64,000 nt of DNA, taken from positions 1,612,001 to 1,676,000 of the forward strand of contig OZ007023.1 of assembly GCA_963931525.1 (NCBI GenBank), written 5' to 3'. Below are positions 7,016-15,327 of the stretch, in pieces. A program made the position numbers and the translations under genes. This DNA comes from Fimenecus sp900545625. GTDB taxonomy: Bacteria > Bacillota > Clostridia > Oscillospirales > Acutalibacteraceae. Position 1 is the stretch's first letter, and every line of letters begins with the position of its first letter. Under the pieces are notes generated by a model, which saw only the letters and a list, made by a program, of their open reading frames with translations, was not told the origin of the DNA and searched no databases.

Positions 7016-8242
7016 TTATGCGAGCGTTACGCGATAGAACACCTTTTTCCCCTTTTTGAGGATCAGATCCCCGTCGGCAAACGCATCGGCGGAAATCGTA
7101 TACAGCGGATCGGTGATTTTTTCATCCTGCAGGGAGACACCGCCTTGTTGAATCAGCCTTCTCCCCTCACCTTTGGACTTGATAAGCCCCGCGTGAAGCA
7201 TCACATCAAGCAGCTGGATCTTCCCGTCAGTGAATGCGTCTTGGGGCAGCGCAACAAACGGCATGTTCTCGCTGCTGCCCGAACCTGCAAACAGGGCACG
7301 CGCCGCCTCCTGCGCCTTCTGTGCTTTCTCTTCGCCGTGGACGAGCGCCGTTAACTCATACGCCAGGATCTCTTTGGCGCGGTTGAGCTCGCTGCCCTGC
7401 CAAGCCTCCATTTTTTCAATTTCTTCCAAGGGCAGGAACGTCAGCATCCGAATGCACTTAAGCACGTCTGCATCGTCCACATTACGCCAATATTGATAAA
7501 ACTCAAACGGCGAGGTCTTGTTCTCGTCCAGCCAGACTGCCCCAGCCTGTGTTTTACCCATCTTCTTGCCCTCGGAATTCAGAAGTAGCGTGATGGTCAT
7601 GGCGTAGGCGTCCTTGCCGAGCTTTTTGCGGATGAGCTCGGTGCCCGCAAGCATATTGCTCCACTGGTCGTCGCCGCCGAACTGCATATTGCAGCCGTAT
7701 TTTTGGAACAGCTCGTAGAAATCGTAGCTTTGCATGATCATGTAGTTGAACTCAAAAAAGCTCAATCCCTTTTCCATGCGCTGCTTATAGCACTCGGCGC
7801 GCAGCATGTTGTTGACGGAAAAGCATGCGCCGACCTCGCGCAGAAGATCAATGTAGTTGAGATCGAGAAGCCAGTCGGCGTTATTGACCATCAGCGCCTT
7901 GCCGTCGGAAAAGTCAATGAAACGGCTCATCTGCTTTTTAAAGCAATCGCAGTTGTGCTGAATGGTCTCCGGCGTCATCATCTGGCGCATGTCGCTTCTG
8001 CCGGACGGGTCGCCGATCATTCCCGTGCCGCCGCCGATGAGCGCTATGGGCTTGTTACCCGCCATTTGCAGGCGTTTCATCAGGCAAAGCGCCATAAAAT
8101 GTCCAACGTGCAGACTGTCCGCGGTCGGATCAAACCCAATATAGAAAGTCGCCTTGCCGTTGTTGACAAGCTCTCGGATCTCCGGCTCGTCCGTGACCTG
8201 CGCGATCAGCCCGCGCGCCTGCAGTTCTTCGTAAACTCCCAT
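7016..8242 (-). CDS. tyrS: tyrosyl-tRNA synthetase
   Basis: A class I synthetase of 408 residues that charges tRNA-Tyr. The HIGH-type motif is SLHVGHFMAL near residue 45. The tyrosine-pocket segment YDFYELFQKYG is followed by GGDDQWSNM, the KMSKS-type loop is KKMGKTQAG near 230, and an S4-type RNA-binding domain closes the C-terminus (SKGEGRRLIQQGGV). The reading frame continues upstream through the terminator stem, but ATG at 8242 with GGAGG at 8250-8254 gives the normal N-terminus. Expression should be controlled by the T-box leader directly upstream. Confidence 0.96.
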   Translation of the reverse strand: MGVYEELQARGLIAQVTDEPEIRELVNNGKATFYIGFDPTADSLHVGHFMALCLMKRLQMAGNKPIALIGGGTGMIGDPSGRSDMRQMMTPETIQHNCDCFKKQMSRFIDFSDGKALMVNNADWLLDLNYIDLLREVGACFSVNNMLRAECYKQRMEKGLSFFEFNYMIMQSYDFYELFQKYGCNMQFGGDDQWSNMLAGTELIRKKLGKDAYAMTITLLLNSEGKKMGKTQAGAVWLDENKTSPFEFYQYWRNVDDADVLKCIRMLTFLPLEEIEKMEAWQGSELNRAKEILAYELTALVHGEEKAQKAQEAARALFAGSGSSENMPFVALPQDAFTDGKIQLLDVMLHAGLIKSKGEGRRLIQQGGVSLQDEKITDPLYTISADAFADGDLILKKGKKVFYRVTLA

Positions 8243-8260
8243 TTTTCTTCCTCCAAATAT

Positions 8261-8523
8261 AAAAAATAAAACGCCCTCTGCAAAAACAGAGGGCGTAAGT
8301 ATACGCGGTACCACCTCATTCGTCGTTTTCTCACGAAAACGACCTTAGCGAGTGACCAACATCACTCTGCGACTAACGCTCGCACACGGCGGGGCTTACT
8401 GGCAGATGCGTTTTTCCCCGCGGCTCAGGGATGTATTTCAAACAAGGCTTCGCGCTTTCTCACACCAACCGAAAGCTCTCTTTGCCGAAACGTCTGTTTT
8501 ACTTCTTCCCGTCACAGCCGATA
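8261..8523 (-). ncRNA. T-box leader of tyrS (tyrosine, TAC specifier)
   Basis: Read on the minus strand, the leader contains AGAGAGCTTTCGG of Stem I and a specifier loop with TGAAATACATCC, in which TAC (8435-8433) codes for Tyr. It has the near-invariant T-box AATGAGGTGGTACCGCG (8320-8304), then a terminator: a 10-bp stem (8271-8280 with 8287-8296) followed by TTTATTTTTT. Uncharged tRNA-Tyr would pair with TAC and the T-box bulge to stabilise the antiterminator, switching tyrS on under tyrosine starvation. Confidence 0.95.
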
Positions 8524-8528
8524 GCAGG

Positions 8529-8557
8529 ATTATAGCGGCTTTTTTCCGCTTTGTCAA
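8529..8557 (-). promoter_or_regulatory. consensus SigA promoter for the tyrS T-box
   Basis: TTGACA (8557-8552), exactly 17 nt, then TATAAT (8534-8529): a perfect match to the consensus. The -35 hexamer overlaps the stop codon of recN (8556-8554), and I see no terminator between them. Read-through from recN would therefore also enter the T-box. Confidence 0.93.
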
Positions 8558-10236
8558 CGGTTTTTTTGTAATTTTGCATTTTCAAGCATTTCCTGTGCGT
8601 TTTGCAACTGAAGCTCAGTCACGGTAAGACCGCCGAGGATTCGCGCAAGCTCATGCTTCCTGCCGATGTCGTCCAGTGTCTCGACATCTGTAAAGGTCTG
8701 CCCGTCATGCTCCGATTTTTCTATGCGGAAGTGCGTGTCGGCAAATGCGGCAAGCTGCGCGAGATGCGTCACGCAAAGGATCTGATGCGTTTTGGAAAGC
8801 GCAGCCAGTTTAATTGCGATCTTCTGTGCAGCGCGCCCGCTCACACCTGTGTCTACCTCGTCAAAAATCAAGGTCTCGACTTCGTCCTTTTCGGCAAGAA
8901 CACTTTTGATGGCAAGCATAATGCGCGAAAGCTCGCCGCCAGAAGCGATTTTCGCGAGCGGCCTCGGCGCTTCGCCTGCGTTTGCGGACAACAGGAATTC
9001 GAGATTGTCTGTACCGTTTTCCGTAAGCTCACCGGGGGTGTTTTGTACTAAGAACTGCACGGAGGGCATGTCCAGAAAGCGCAATTCCTCGCGCACGTTC
9101 TCACTAAACTGATCCGCTGCCTTTTTACGCGAATCAGAAAGCGCAGCGGCAAATTCCGCAGCTTCGGCTTTTGTTTTTTTAACTAAAGCGGTCAATTCTT
9201 CGCGGATCTCATCGGACATCTCGATCTGCTCACGCTCCTGCCTGGCATTTTCCAAAAAGGCAAGCATATCCGTTTCTGTTTCACCGTATTTGCGTCGCAG
9301 TGTATAAAGCGTGTCCAGGCGTTCCTCGATCGCATCCGCAGCAGCGGGATCAAAATCGTCGGAATACAAAGCATTCCGTAGCGTGTCCGCATATTCCGAC
9401 AAAGTATAAGCAGCTTCGCGCACGCCAGCGGCGGCTTCGGAAAACTCAGCGGAGAAAGCCGCGGCACGATCCAGTGCGTCTGCGGCCGAAAAAGCAAGTG
9501 AAGATGCGCCGCCCTCTCCCTCCGCACCGTTCAACGCCGCGTAGGATTGCTGCAAAAGCTCGGAAATACGCTCGGCGTTGCGCAGAGCATTTAACCGCTC
9601 TTCCAGTTGCGCGATTTCGCCCTCGCTGATTTCCGCCGCCTCCAGCTCTGCAATTTGGTAGTTTAAAATATCCAGACGTCTTTGTTTTTCGCTTTCGTCG
9701 GTATTGAGCGCCGAAAGCCGGCTCCTTGCATCAATATACGCATCATATGCGGATTTATAGCATTTACGCAGCGCCTCATTTTGCGCAAGGCTGTCGATAT
9801 AGCCGCAATGGTACTCTGGAGAGAGCAGGGTTTGGTTATCTGACTGACCGTGAATACTCACAAGAAATCTTGCAAGTTGACGAATGGCGGAAACCGTGAC
9901 CGTAACGCCGTTGATTTTGCAGTTGTTGCGGCCGTCGGCAAACATGCGCCGCTGGATCAGCACACTTCCGTCATCCTCCGCGGGGACGTCAAGCGTTTGC
10001 AGCATATCTACGATACGACGATTGTTTGTATAGAAAAGTGCTGAGACAAATGCGCTATCGCATCCTGTGCGGATAAGTTCGCGGGAAATACGGCAGCCAA
10101 GCACAGCGTTGATCGCATCGATAACGATTGATTTTCCCGCACCGGTTTCACCGGTCATTACGTTGAAGCCGTTTGTAAAGGTAAGAACGGCCTCTTTAAT
10201 AACGGCTATATTTTGGATTTGCAATTCACTGAGCAT
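8554..10236 (-). CDS. recN: DNA repair protein RecN
   Basis: This SMC-like ATPase of about 560 residues is recruited to double-strand breaks. It has an N-terminal Walker A, GETGAGKSIVIDAI, near residue 35. A long coiled-coil middle rich in Glu/Ala/Arg spans about 150-370. The ABC signature is ASGGELSRIMLAI and the Walker B TLIFDEVDTGVSG. ATG at 10236 is preferred because GGTGAG precedes it. The in-frame GTG at 10245 lies inside that Shine-Dalgarno sequence. The start overlaps the end of argR by 11 nt. It is the last gene of a long operon. Confidence 0.93.
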   Translation of the reverse strand: MLSELQIQNIAVIKEAVLTFTNGFNVMTGETGAGKSIVIDAINAVLGCRISRELIRTGCDSAFVSALFYTNNRRIVDMLQTLDVPAEDDGSVLIQRRMFADGRNNCKINGVTVTVSAIRQLARFLVSIHGQSDNQTLLSPEYHCGYIDSLAQNEALRKCYKSAYDAYIDARSRLSALNTDESEKQRRLDILNYQIAELEAAEISEGEIAQLEERLNALRNAERISELLQQSYAALNGAEGEGGASSLAFSAADALDRAAAFSAEFSEAAAGVREAAYTLSEYADTLRNALYSDDFDPAAADAIEERLDTLYTLRRKYGETETDMLAFLENARQEREQIEMSDEIREELTALVKKTKAEAAEFAAALSDSRKKAADQFSENVREELRFLDMPSVQFLVQNTPGELTENGTDNLEFLLSANAGEAPRPLAKIASGGELSRIMLAIKSVLAEKDEVETLIFDEVDTGVSGRAAQKIAIKLAALSKTHQILCVTHLAQLAAFADTHFRIEKSEHDGQTFTDVETLDDIGRKHELARILGGLTVTELQLQNAQEMLENAKLQKNR

Positions 10237-10693
10237 GCGTCTCACCGCTTAACATGGTATCGATCTGTTCTTTCAGATGTGCGGCTTCCTCCGGTGTGCG
10301 GCAAAGCACAAAAACCGTATCGTCTCCCGCAAGCGTACCAACGACGCCGGAAAGATCCATGGAATCAATTGCAGCGCCTGCCGCGTTGCCGGTGCCCGCA
10401 TAGCACTTCACAGCACAAAGGTTTCCTGCGCTGTCAGTAGAAAGTACAGAATGCGCGAATATTTCATAAAACTTTTGAAAACTGTCATTTTTCTGTGATG
10501 CATTGACCGCATATTTTGCCGGGCCGTTGCCGGAGGGCGCTTTAACCAAACGCAGCTCCTTAATATCTCGGGAAACGGTGGCCTGCGTCACATCAAATCC
10601 ATTTTGCCGCAGAAGCTCGAGCAGCTCCTCCTGCGTAGTGATATCATGTGTTTGCACAAGCTGTAGAATCAGCGCATGGCGTTTCTTTTTCAA
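10226..10693 (-). CDS. argR: arginine repressor ArgR
   Basis: A protein of 155 residues: N-terminal winged helix (about 1-70, TQEELLELLRQNGFDVTQAT with SRDIKEL) and C-terminal hexamerisation and arginine-binding domain with GTLAGDDTVFVLC. ArgR/AhrC represses arginine synthesis and activates catabolism when arginine is bound. The start appears to be TTG at 10693, nine nt after AGGAG. The nadK-argR-recN order is common in Clostridia. No arginine genes or obvious ARG boxes were noticed in the window. Confidence 0.93.
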   Translation of the reverse strand: MKKKRHALILQLVQTHDITTQEELLELLRQNGFDVTQATVSRDIKELRLVKAPSGNGPAKYAVNASQKNDSFQKFYEIFAHSVLSTDSAGNLCAVKCYAGTGNAAGAAIDSMDLSGVVGTLAGDDTVFVLCRTPEEAAHLKEQIDTMLSGETHAQ

Positions 10694-10695
10694 GT

Positions 10696-11559
10696 TCAGG
10701 CTCTCCTTTGCGAAAGTTTACTGTTAAGTACATCAATAAAGGAATCCGGCTTAATGCGGATGAAAGCCGCGCTCTTCTGTGCGCGCTTCACGGTCAGCGT
10801 ACTGCCCGGTTCCACACGCACGGATGCATCCCCGTCGCAGGAAATATAAATATCCTCACCGTCCTGCGGGATCTCCACGCAAATTTCGGCACTGCTTTCA
10901 AAGATCAGAGAGCGAGCAAACAGAGAATGTGTACAGATCGGCGTCAGCAGGATGCTTTCAATGCGCGGATCCACAACAGGGCCGCCTGCAGAAAGCGAAT
11001 AAGCGGTTGAACCCGTAGGGGTGGAAAGAATGATTCCGTCCGCATAGTAACGATTTACAAGCTTTCCGTCCGCTGTAACGGTCAGATCTATAAGCTTGAT
11101 TTGTTCCCCGCGGGCAACGACAACATCATTGATGCAATGCCCGAGATACAGAGACGTTTTATCTCCTTGTCGGCGGCAGAATACGTCAAGCATCATCCGG
11201 CGATCCGTTGTATAGTTGCCGGAGATCAGTTCCCCAAGCAAATGCAGTTCATTTTTCTCAACGCCTGCCATAAAGGCAAGGTTGCCCGCATTTACACCGA
11301 GTACGGGCTTTCCATATTCCACTGCTTTTTTAGCGGCATGGATCAATGACCCGTCTCCACCGATGGCAATGACTGCGTCCGCCTCGGAAAGCAACGTATC
11401 AGTCGGTAAAAAAATACCGTGCGTATCCAAATTCCCACGCAGCGTCTCTTCAAAGCCGTATGCAACGCCCAGTGAATCAAGATAGGCACAGACGTCCTTC
11501 GTGACCTGCAAAGCACAGTGCCGGGTCAGATTGGGCAGTAATGCAATTTTCAACAGCAT
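10696..11559 (-). CDS. nadK: NAD kinase
   Basis: This 287-residue enzyme phosphorylates NAD to NADP. The nucleotide-binding loop is AIGGDGSLIHAAK near residue 64; the usual form is GGDGT, so Ser replaces Thr here. NAGNLAFMAGVE and the strongly conserved DGIILSTPTGSTAYSLSAGG near 155-175 follow. The ATG at 11559 is only 4-5 nt from AGGTG; a TTG two codons further on has better spacing, so the true start could be six nt shorter. It ends 2 nt before the argR start codon. Confidence 0.93.
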   Translation of the reverse strand: MLLKIALLPNLTRHCALQVTKDVCAYLDSLGVAYGFEETLRGNLDTHGIFLPTDTLLSEADAVIAIGGDGSLIHAAKKAVEYGKPVLGVNAGNLAFMAGVEKNELHLLGELISGNYTTDRRMMLDVFCRRQGDKTSLYLGHCINDVVVARGEQIKLIDLTVTADGKLVNRYYADGIILSTPTGSTAYSLSAGGPVVDPRIESILLTPICTHSLFARSLIFESSAEICVEIPQDGEDIYISCDGDASVRVEPGSTLTVKRAQKSAAFIRIKPDSFIDVLNSKLSQRRA

Positions 11560-11569
11560 TCACCTGCTT

Positions 11570-12370
11570 TTAAGTATGATGTGAACACGCCACAAGCGCA
11601 TCCAGATCCAAGTCGGCAAAGCTTGGATGATTTTCCTTACGAAGAAGTAAAAGGTATTCGATGTTCCCCTCAGGGCCGCGGATCGGCGAAAAATCCGCGC
11701 CAAGCACAGAAAAACCGCTTGCGAAAGCAAAATCAGCTATGGTTCGCAGCACATTGCAATGTACGTCAGGGTCGCGTACAACACCTTTTTTGCCAACATG
11801 CTCACGCCCTGCTTCAAACTGCGGTTTGACAAGGCAAACACAGTTTCCGTTCTCTTTGATCAACGTATGCAGAACGGGAAGAATTATTTTTAAGGATATG
11901 AACGAGACATCTACGCTGGCAAAATCCGGCGCTTCTGAAATATCCTCAGGGGTCAGATAGCGAAAATTGGTACGTTCCATATTGACCACGCGCGCATCAG
12001 TACGCAGTTTCCACGCAAGCTGACCGTAACCGACATCAATAGAATACACTTTCTTCGCGCCGTTTTGCAGCATACAGTCCGTAAAACCGCCTGTGGATGC
12101 CCCGATGTCCATGCAGACCAAACCGTCAAGCTGTAATGCGAATACACGGATCGCTTTGTCAAGCTTCAGACCGCCGCGGCTGACAAATGGGAGCTTTTCG
12201 CCACGCACATCGATTGTGTCCTGCGGCGTAACGGACATCCCTGCTTTGCTCGCCTTCTGCCCGTTGACATAAACCTGCCCCGCCATAATAAGCGCGCTGG
12301 CTTTGCTGCGGCTTTCCACAAGTCCGCGTGAAAATACGGCAGCGTCCAGCCGTTCCTTATTCTGCGCCAT
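11570..12370 (-). CDS. tlyA: TlyA-family rRNA 2'-O-methyltransferase
   Basis: A 266-residue protein with an N-terminal S4 RNA-binding domain (ERLDAAVFSRGLVESRSKAS, then MAGQVYVNG) and an FtsJ-type methyltransferase with DIGASTGGFTDCML as the S-adenosylmethionine loop and VDVSFISL further on. Relatives methylate ribose in 16S and 23S rRNA; the older name hemolysin is probably misleading. I start at ATG 12370 (MAQNKERLD), nine nt after GGAGG, although the frame runs 31 codons further into dxs. The start overlaps the dxs end by 14 nt, so translation is probably coupled. Confidence 0.93.
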   Translation of the reverse strand: MAQNKERLDAAVFSRGLVESRSKASALIMAGQVYVNGQKASKAGMSVTPQDTIDVRGEKLPFVSRGGLKLDKAIRVFALQLDGLVCMDIGASTGGFTDCMLQNGAKKVYSIDVGYGQLAWKLRTDARVVNMERTNFRYLTPEDISEAPDFASVDVSFISLKIILPVLHTLIKENGNCVCLVKPQFEAGREHVGKKGVVRDPDVHCNVLRTIADFAFASGFSVLGADFSPIRGPEGNIEYLLLLRKENHPSFADLDLDALVACSHHT

Positions 12371-14219
12371 AGCCGCATTCCTCCATGACGCCGAGCATCC
12401 CCGCATAATCGAGCTTATAGCGCGTAAGCTGCGCGTCAACCGAAGCGTGCTGCACAAATTCATCCGGAACAGCAGTCAAGTGGAAACGCGGCGCATGCTC
12501 AAATTCCGCAAGACGCGCGGCAAAGCTTTCCCCGATGCCGCCCGAGCGGATCCCCTCTTCAAAAAAGAAAACATCTTTTGCATTGGCGGCTCGCTCTATA
12601 GGTTCGTCCAAAAGCGGGATGATCTGCGTCAGTTTGAGCACGGCGCAGGAATACCCGCGCATGAGCAGTGTTTTGCGGACTTTGAGCGCTTCGGAAAGCA
12701 CCCTGCCGTACGTGACGAGCACACAGGAAACATCTTCGTCACCGATCCACTCAAATGGCGTGAATTTTTCTTCCACGGGCGTTTCAAAGGTGCGTTCGCG
12801 CCCGCGCGGATACCGAACGGCCACCACCCCCGAACGGTGGTAAATGGCTTCGATAAAGGCATGCTTGAGCCCATCATAGGTACACGGTGCAAATACGGTG
12901 ATGTTTGGGATGGCATTCAAAAAAGCGGTGTCTAAGATCCCCTGGTGCGAAATACCGTCCTCTCCTACAAAACCTGCGCGGTCGATGGCAAAGAGCATAT
13001 GCAGCCCCTGCATGGCACCGTCATGCACAAGCTGATCAAAGCTGCGCTGCAAAAAGGTCGAATATACGGCAAAAATCGGGATCATCCCACCGCGTGATAG
13101 CCCAGAAGCAAAGGTGACGGCGTGCTCTTCCGCAATGCCGACGTCAAAAAATCGTTTCGGGTAGGTTTTGCGAAAATCCTCCAGCCCCGTGCCCAAGGAC
13201 ATAGCGGCAGTCACAGCGCAAATCCGCTTATCTTTTGCGGCGATCTCACAAAGGAATTCTCCAAATTTTGAGGAAAAGTTCGCACCGGAATACAGCGGCT
13301 CACCGGTATCGATATTGAACTCGGAAACGCCGTGAAATGCGCTCGGCGACTTTTCGGCATGGTCATAGCCCTTGCCTTTGACAGTGCTGATATGCAGGAG
13401 CACGGGTGCTTTGATGGTTTTCGCACCTTCAAGCGCTTCCGTGAGAAGCGTTATGTTGTGCCCGTCAATTGGCCCCATATACCGAAAGCCGAGATCTTCA
13501 AAAAAAGTGCTCTTGTAAATCAGGTTTTTCAAACGTGTCTTGATTTGAAAAACAAATTTAGAAAGCTGCTGCCCGATCAGTGGGATCTGTTGCAAAAAGC
13601 TTTCTGTCTGCGCCTTTAAGCGAAAATATCCGGGCTTGGTACGCAAAACAGCAAGATAACGCGCTACGGAACCGACATTTTTGGAAATAGACATCTCATT
13701 ATCGTTTAAGATCACGATCAATCGTTTGCCGGAGCGTCCTGCATTATTAAGCGCCTCATAAGCAAGCCCGCCTGTCAGCGCCCCATCGCCGATTACCGCA
13801 ATCGCCGTGTGCTTGTCATTATCCAACGCAAGCGCAGTAGCAAGGCCGAGTGCTTCGGAGACCGAAGTACTTGAATGCCCGCTGAAAAACATATCATGCG
13901 CGCTCTCGTGCGGTGAAGAAAACCCAGAAAGACCGTTTTCCTGCCGCAAAGTAGAAAAGTCCTTATAACGACCCGTGAGCAGCTTATGCGTATAGATTTG
14001 ATGCCCGACGTCCCAAACGATCTTATCCTTTGGGGAATCGAATACCCGATGCAGCGCAATTGAAAGCTCTACCACGCCAAGATTGGATGCCAAATGCCCG
14101 CCCGTGTGCGAAACGGTGTCAATAAGCACCTGCCTAATTTCGCTTGCTAGCTCAGGCAGCACCGATTCGTCCAGCTTTTTTAAATCGGACGGAGACTGTA
14201 TTTTATCCAGATACTTCAT
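12357..14219 (-). CDS. dxs: 1-deoxy-D-xylulose-5-phosphate synthase
   Basis: A thiamine-diphosphate enzyme of 620 residues that joins pyruvate and glyceraldehyde 3-phosphate, the first step of the MEP isoprenoid pathway. Visible are SHTGGHLASNLGVVE, the ThDP site GDGALTGGLAYEALNNAG near 150, SGHSSTSVSEALG, and the second-domain segment DRAGFVGEDGISHQGI. Many homologs read GPTH where this one has GISH. ATG 14219 has GGAG eight nt upstream; the longer frame of 48 extra codons lies over ispA and is ignored. It follows ispA, so isoprenoid start and chain-elongation enzymes are made together. Confidence 0.96.
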   Translation of the reverse strand: MKYLDKIQSPSDLKKLDESVLPELASEIRQVLIDTVSHTGGHLASNLGVVELSIALHRVFDSPKDKIVWDVGHQIYTHKLLTGRYKDFSTLRQENGLSGFSSPHESAHDMFFSGHSSTSVSEALGLATALALDNDKHTAIAVIGDGALTGGLAYEALNNAGRSGKRLIVILNDNEMSISKNVGSVARYLAVLRTKPGYFRLKAQTESFLQQIPLIGQQLSKFVFQIKTRLKNLIYKSTFFEDLGFRYMGPIDGHNITLLTEALEGAKTIKAPVLLHISTVKGKGYDHAEKSPSAFHGVSEFNIDTGEPLYSGANFSSKFGEFLCEIAAKDKRICAVTAAMSLGTGLEDFRKTYPKRFFDVGIAEEHAVTFASGLSRGGMIPIFAVYSTFLQRSFDQLVHDGAMQGLHMLFAIDRAGFVGEDGISHQGILDTAFLNAIPNITVFAPCTYDGLKHAFIEAIYHRSGVVAVRYPRGRERTFETPVEEKFTPFEWIGDEDVSCVLVTYGRVLSEALKVRKTLLMRGYSCAVLKLTQIIPLLDEPIERAANAKDVFFFEEGIRSGGIGESFAARLAEFEHAPRFHLTAVPDEFVQHASVDAQLTRYKLDYAGMLGVMEECGYGAE

Positions 14220-14245
14220 TCTGACAACTCCAAAACGAGATAGCG

Positions 14246-15106
14246 TTAGTTCTTGCGTACGGCAAGTTCCCGTGCAAACGATGCAAGGAACGCAGTGTCG
14301 CAGGGAAAAGCATCCAGAGCGCGGATTGCGCGGTCGGTCAGCTTGTCCGCAAGCGCACGGCATTGTTCAAGCCCCAGCAACCCAACAAAGGTGACCTTTT
14401 GGTTCTTTTCATCGCTGCCCGTAGGCTTGCCGAGCTGCGCCTCGTCCCCTGTCACATCCAGAATATCGTCTATGATTTGAAAAGCAAGCCCGATGCTCTG
14501 CGCATACGTGCGGGCAGCATCCAAAAGCGTTTCATCCGTGACACCGGCCGCAATGCAACCAAGCAAAACTGCTGCTTCCATCAGTGCGCCCGTTTTGAGC
14601 CGGTCGATTTTTTCAAGCAGTGCATAGTCGGGCGTACCCTCTTCGGAAAGCAGATCAAGCACCTGACCGCCGATCATGCCGCGTACACCTGCACAGGAAG
14701 CAAGGGTCTGTACGGCACGGCAAATATCCACAGCAGGTAACTTTGCGCTTGTCAGCGTTTCAAAAGCCAGTGTCAGAAGTCCGTCGCCGGCGAGCAGCGC
14801 ATAGCTTTCCCCAAATTGCTTATGGCAGGAAGGCTTCCCACGCCGAAAGTCATCATCATCCATGCATGGCAGATCGTCATGGATCAGCGAATAGGTGTGT
14901 ACCATTTCTATCGCGCACGCAAAAGGCAGTGCTGCTTCCGCCTCCCCGCCGCAAGCCTCGCAGAATTCCAGCGTGAGCACGGGTCGCACACGCTTCCCGC
15001 CGTTTTCGACGCTGTACCGCATGGCGTCCGGTACGATATCCTGCCCTTCACAGGGAATAGTTAAATATTCTGACAATGCGTGGTTGATGGCATCAACATG
15101 CTTCAT
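14246..15106 (-). CDS. ispA: polyprenyl (farnesyl) diphosphate synthase
   Basis: This 286-residue all-helical prenyltransferase has both aspartate-rich motifs: the first, DDLPCMDDDDFRRGKPS, at about 80-96 and the second, QIIDDILDVTGD, near 222. It also has the upstream GGKRVRP motif. It condenses isopentenyl diphosphate with allylic diphosphates; length and motif spacing fit a farnesyl/geranylgeranyl-type enzyme. AGGTGA precedes the ATG. It overlaps xseB by 4 nt, the usual xseA-xseB-ispA-dxs arrangement of Bacillota. Confidence 0.94.
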   Translation of the reverse strand: MKHVDAINHALSEYLTIPCEGQDIVPDAMRYSVENGGKRVRPVLTLEFCEACGGEAEAALPFACAIEMVHTYSLIHDDLPCMDDDDFRRGKPSCHKQFGESYALLAGDGLLTLAFETLTSAKLPAVDICRAVQTLASCAGVRGMIGGQVLDLLSEEGTPDYALLEKIDRLKTGALMEAAVLLGCIAAGVTDETLLDAARTYAQSIGLAFQIIDDILDVTGDEAQLGKPTGSDEKNQKVTFVGLLGLEQCRALADKLTDRAIRALDAFPCDTAFLASFARELAVRKN

Positions 15107-15315
15107 ATCTTGTCACCTTCTGTCTCGTGCTGCACTTCAGAAAGCGTACGGATCTTCTGTTCAGCAGCATCAAGCGTCTTGCTGCAAAACGCCGCAAGGT
15201 GTGTGCCCTCTTCAAAAAGCTGCAGAGAATCATCCAGTGAAGCGGTACCGCTTTCCAGTAGCTTTACGATCTCCTCGAGTCTTGCGACCGCTTGCTCATA
15301 AGTCATCTTTTCCAT
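15103..15315 (-). CDS. xseB: exodeoxyribonuclease VII small subunit
   Basis: A helical protein of 70 residues with the family core YEQAVARLEEIVKLLESG then SLDDSLQLFEEG near residue 25. XseB forms the regulatory stalk of exonuclease VII, which degrades single-stranded DNA from both ends. GAGG lies seven nt before the ATG. It starts 12 nt after xseA and ends overlapping the ispA start by 4 nt. Confidence 0.94.
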   Translation of the reverse strand: MEKMTYEQAVARLEEIVKLLESGTASLDDSLQLFEEGTHLAAFCSKTLDAAEQKIRTLSEVQHETEGDKI

Positions 15316-15327
15316 GTAAATTCCTCA

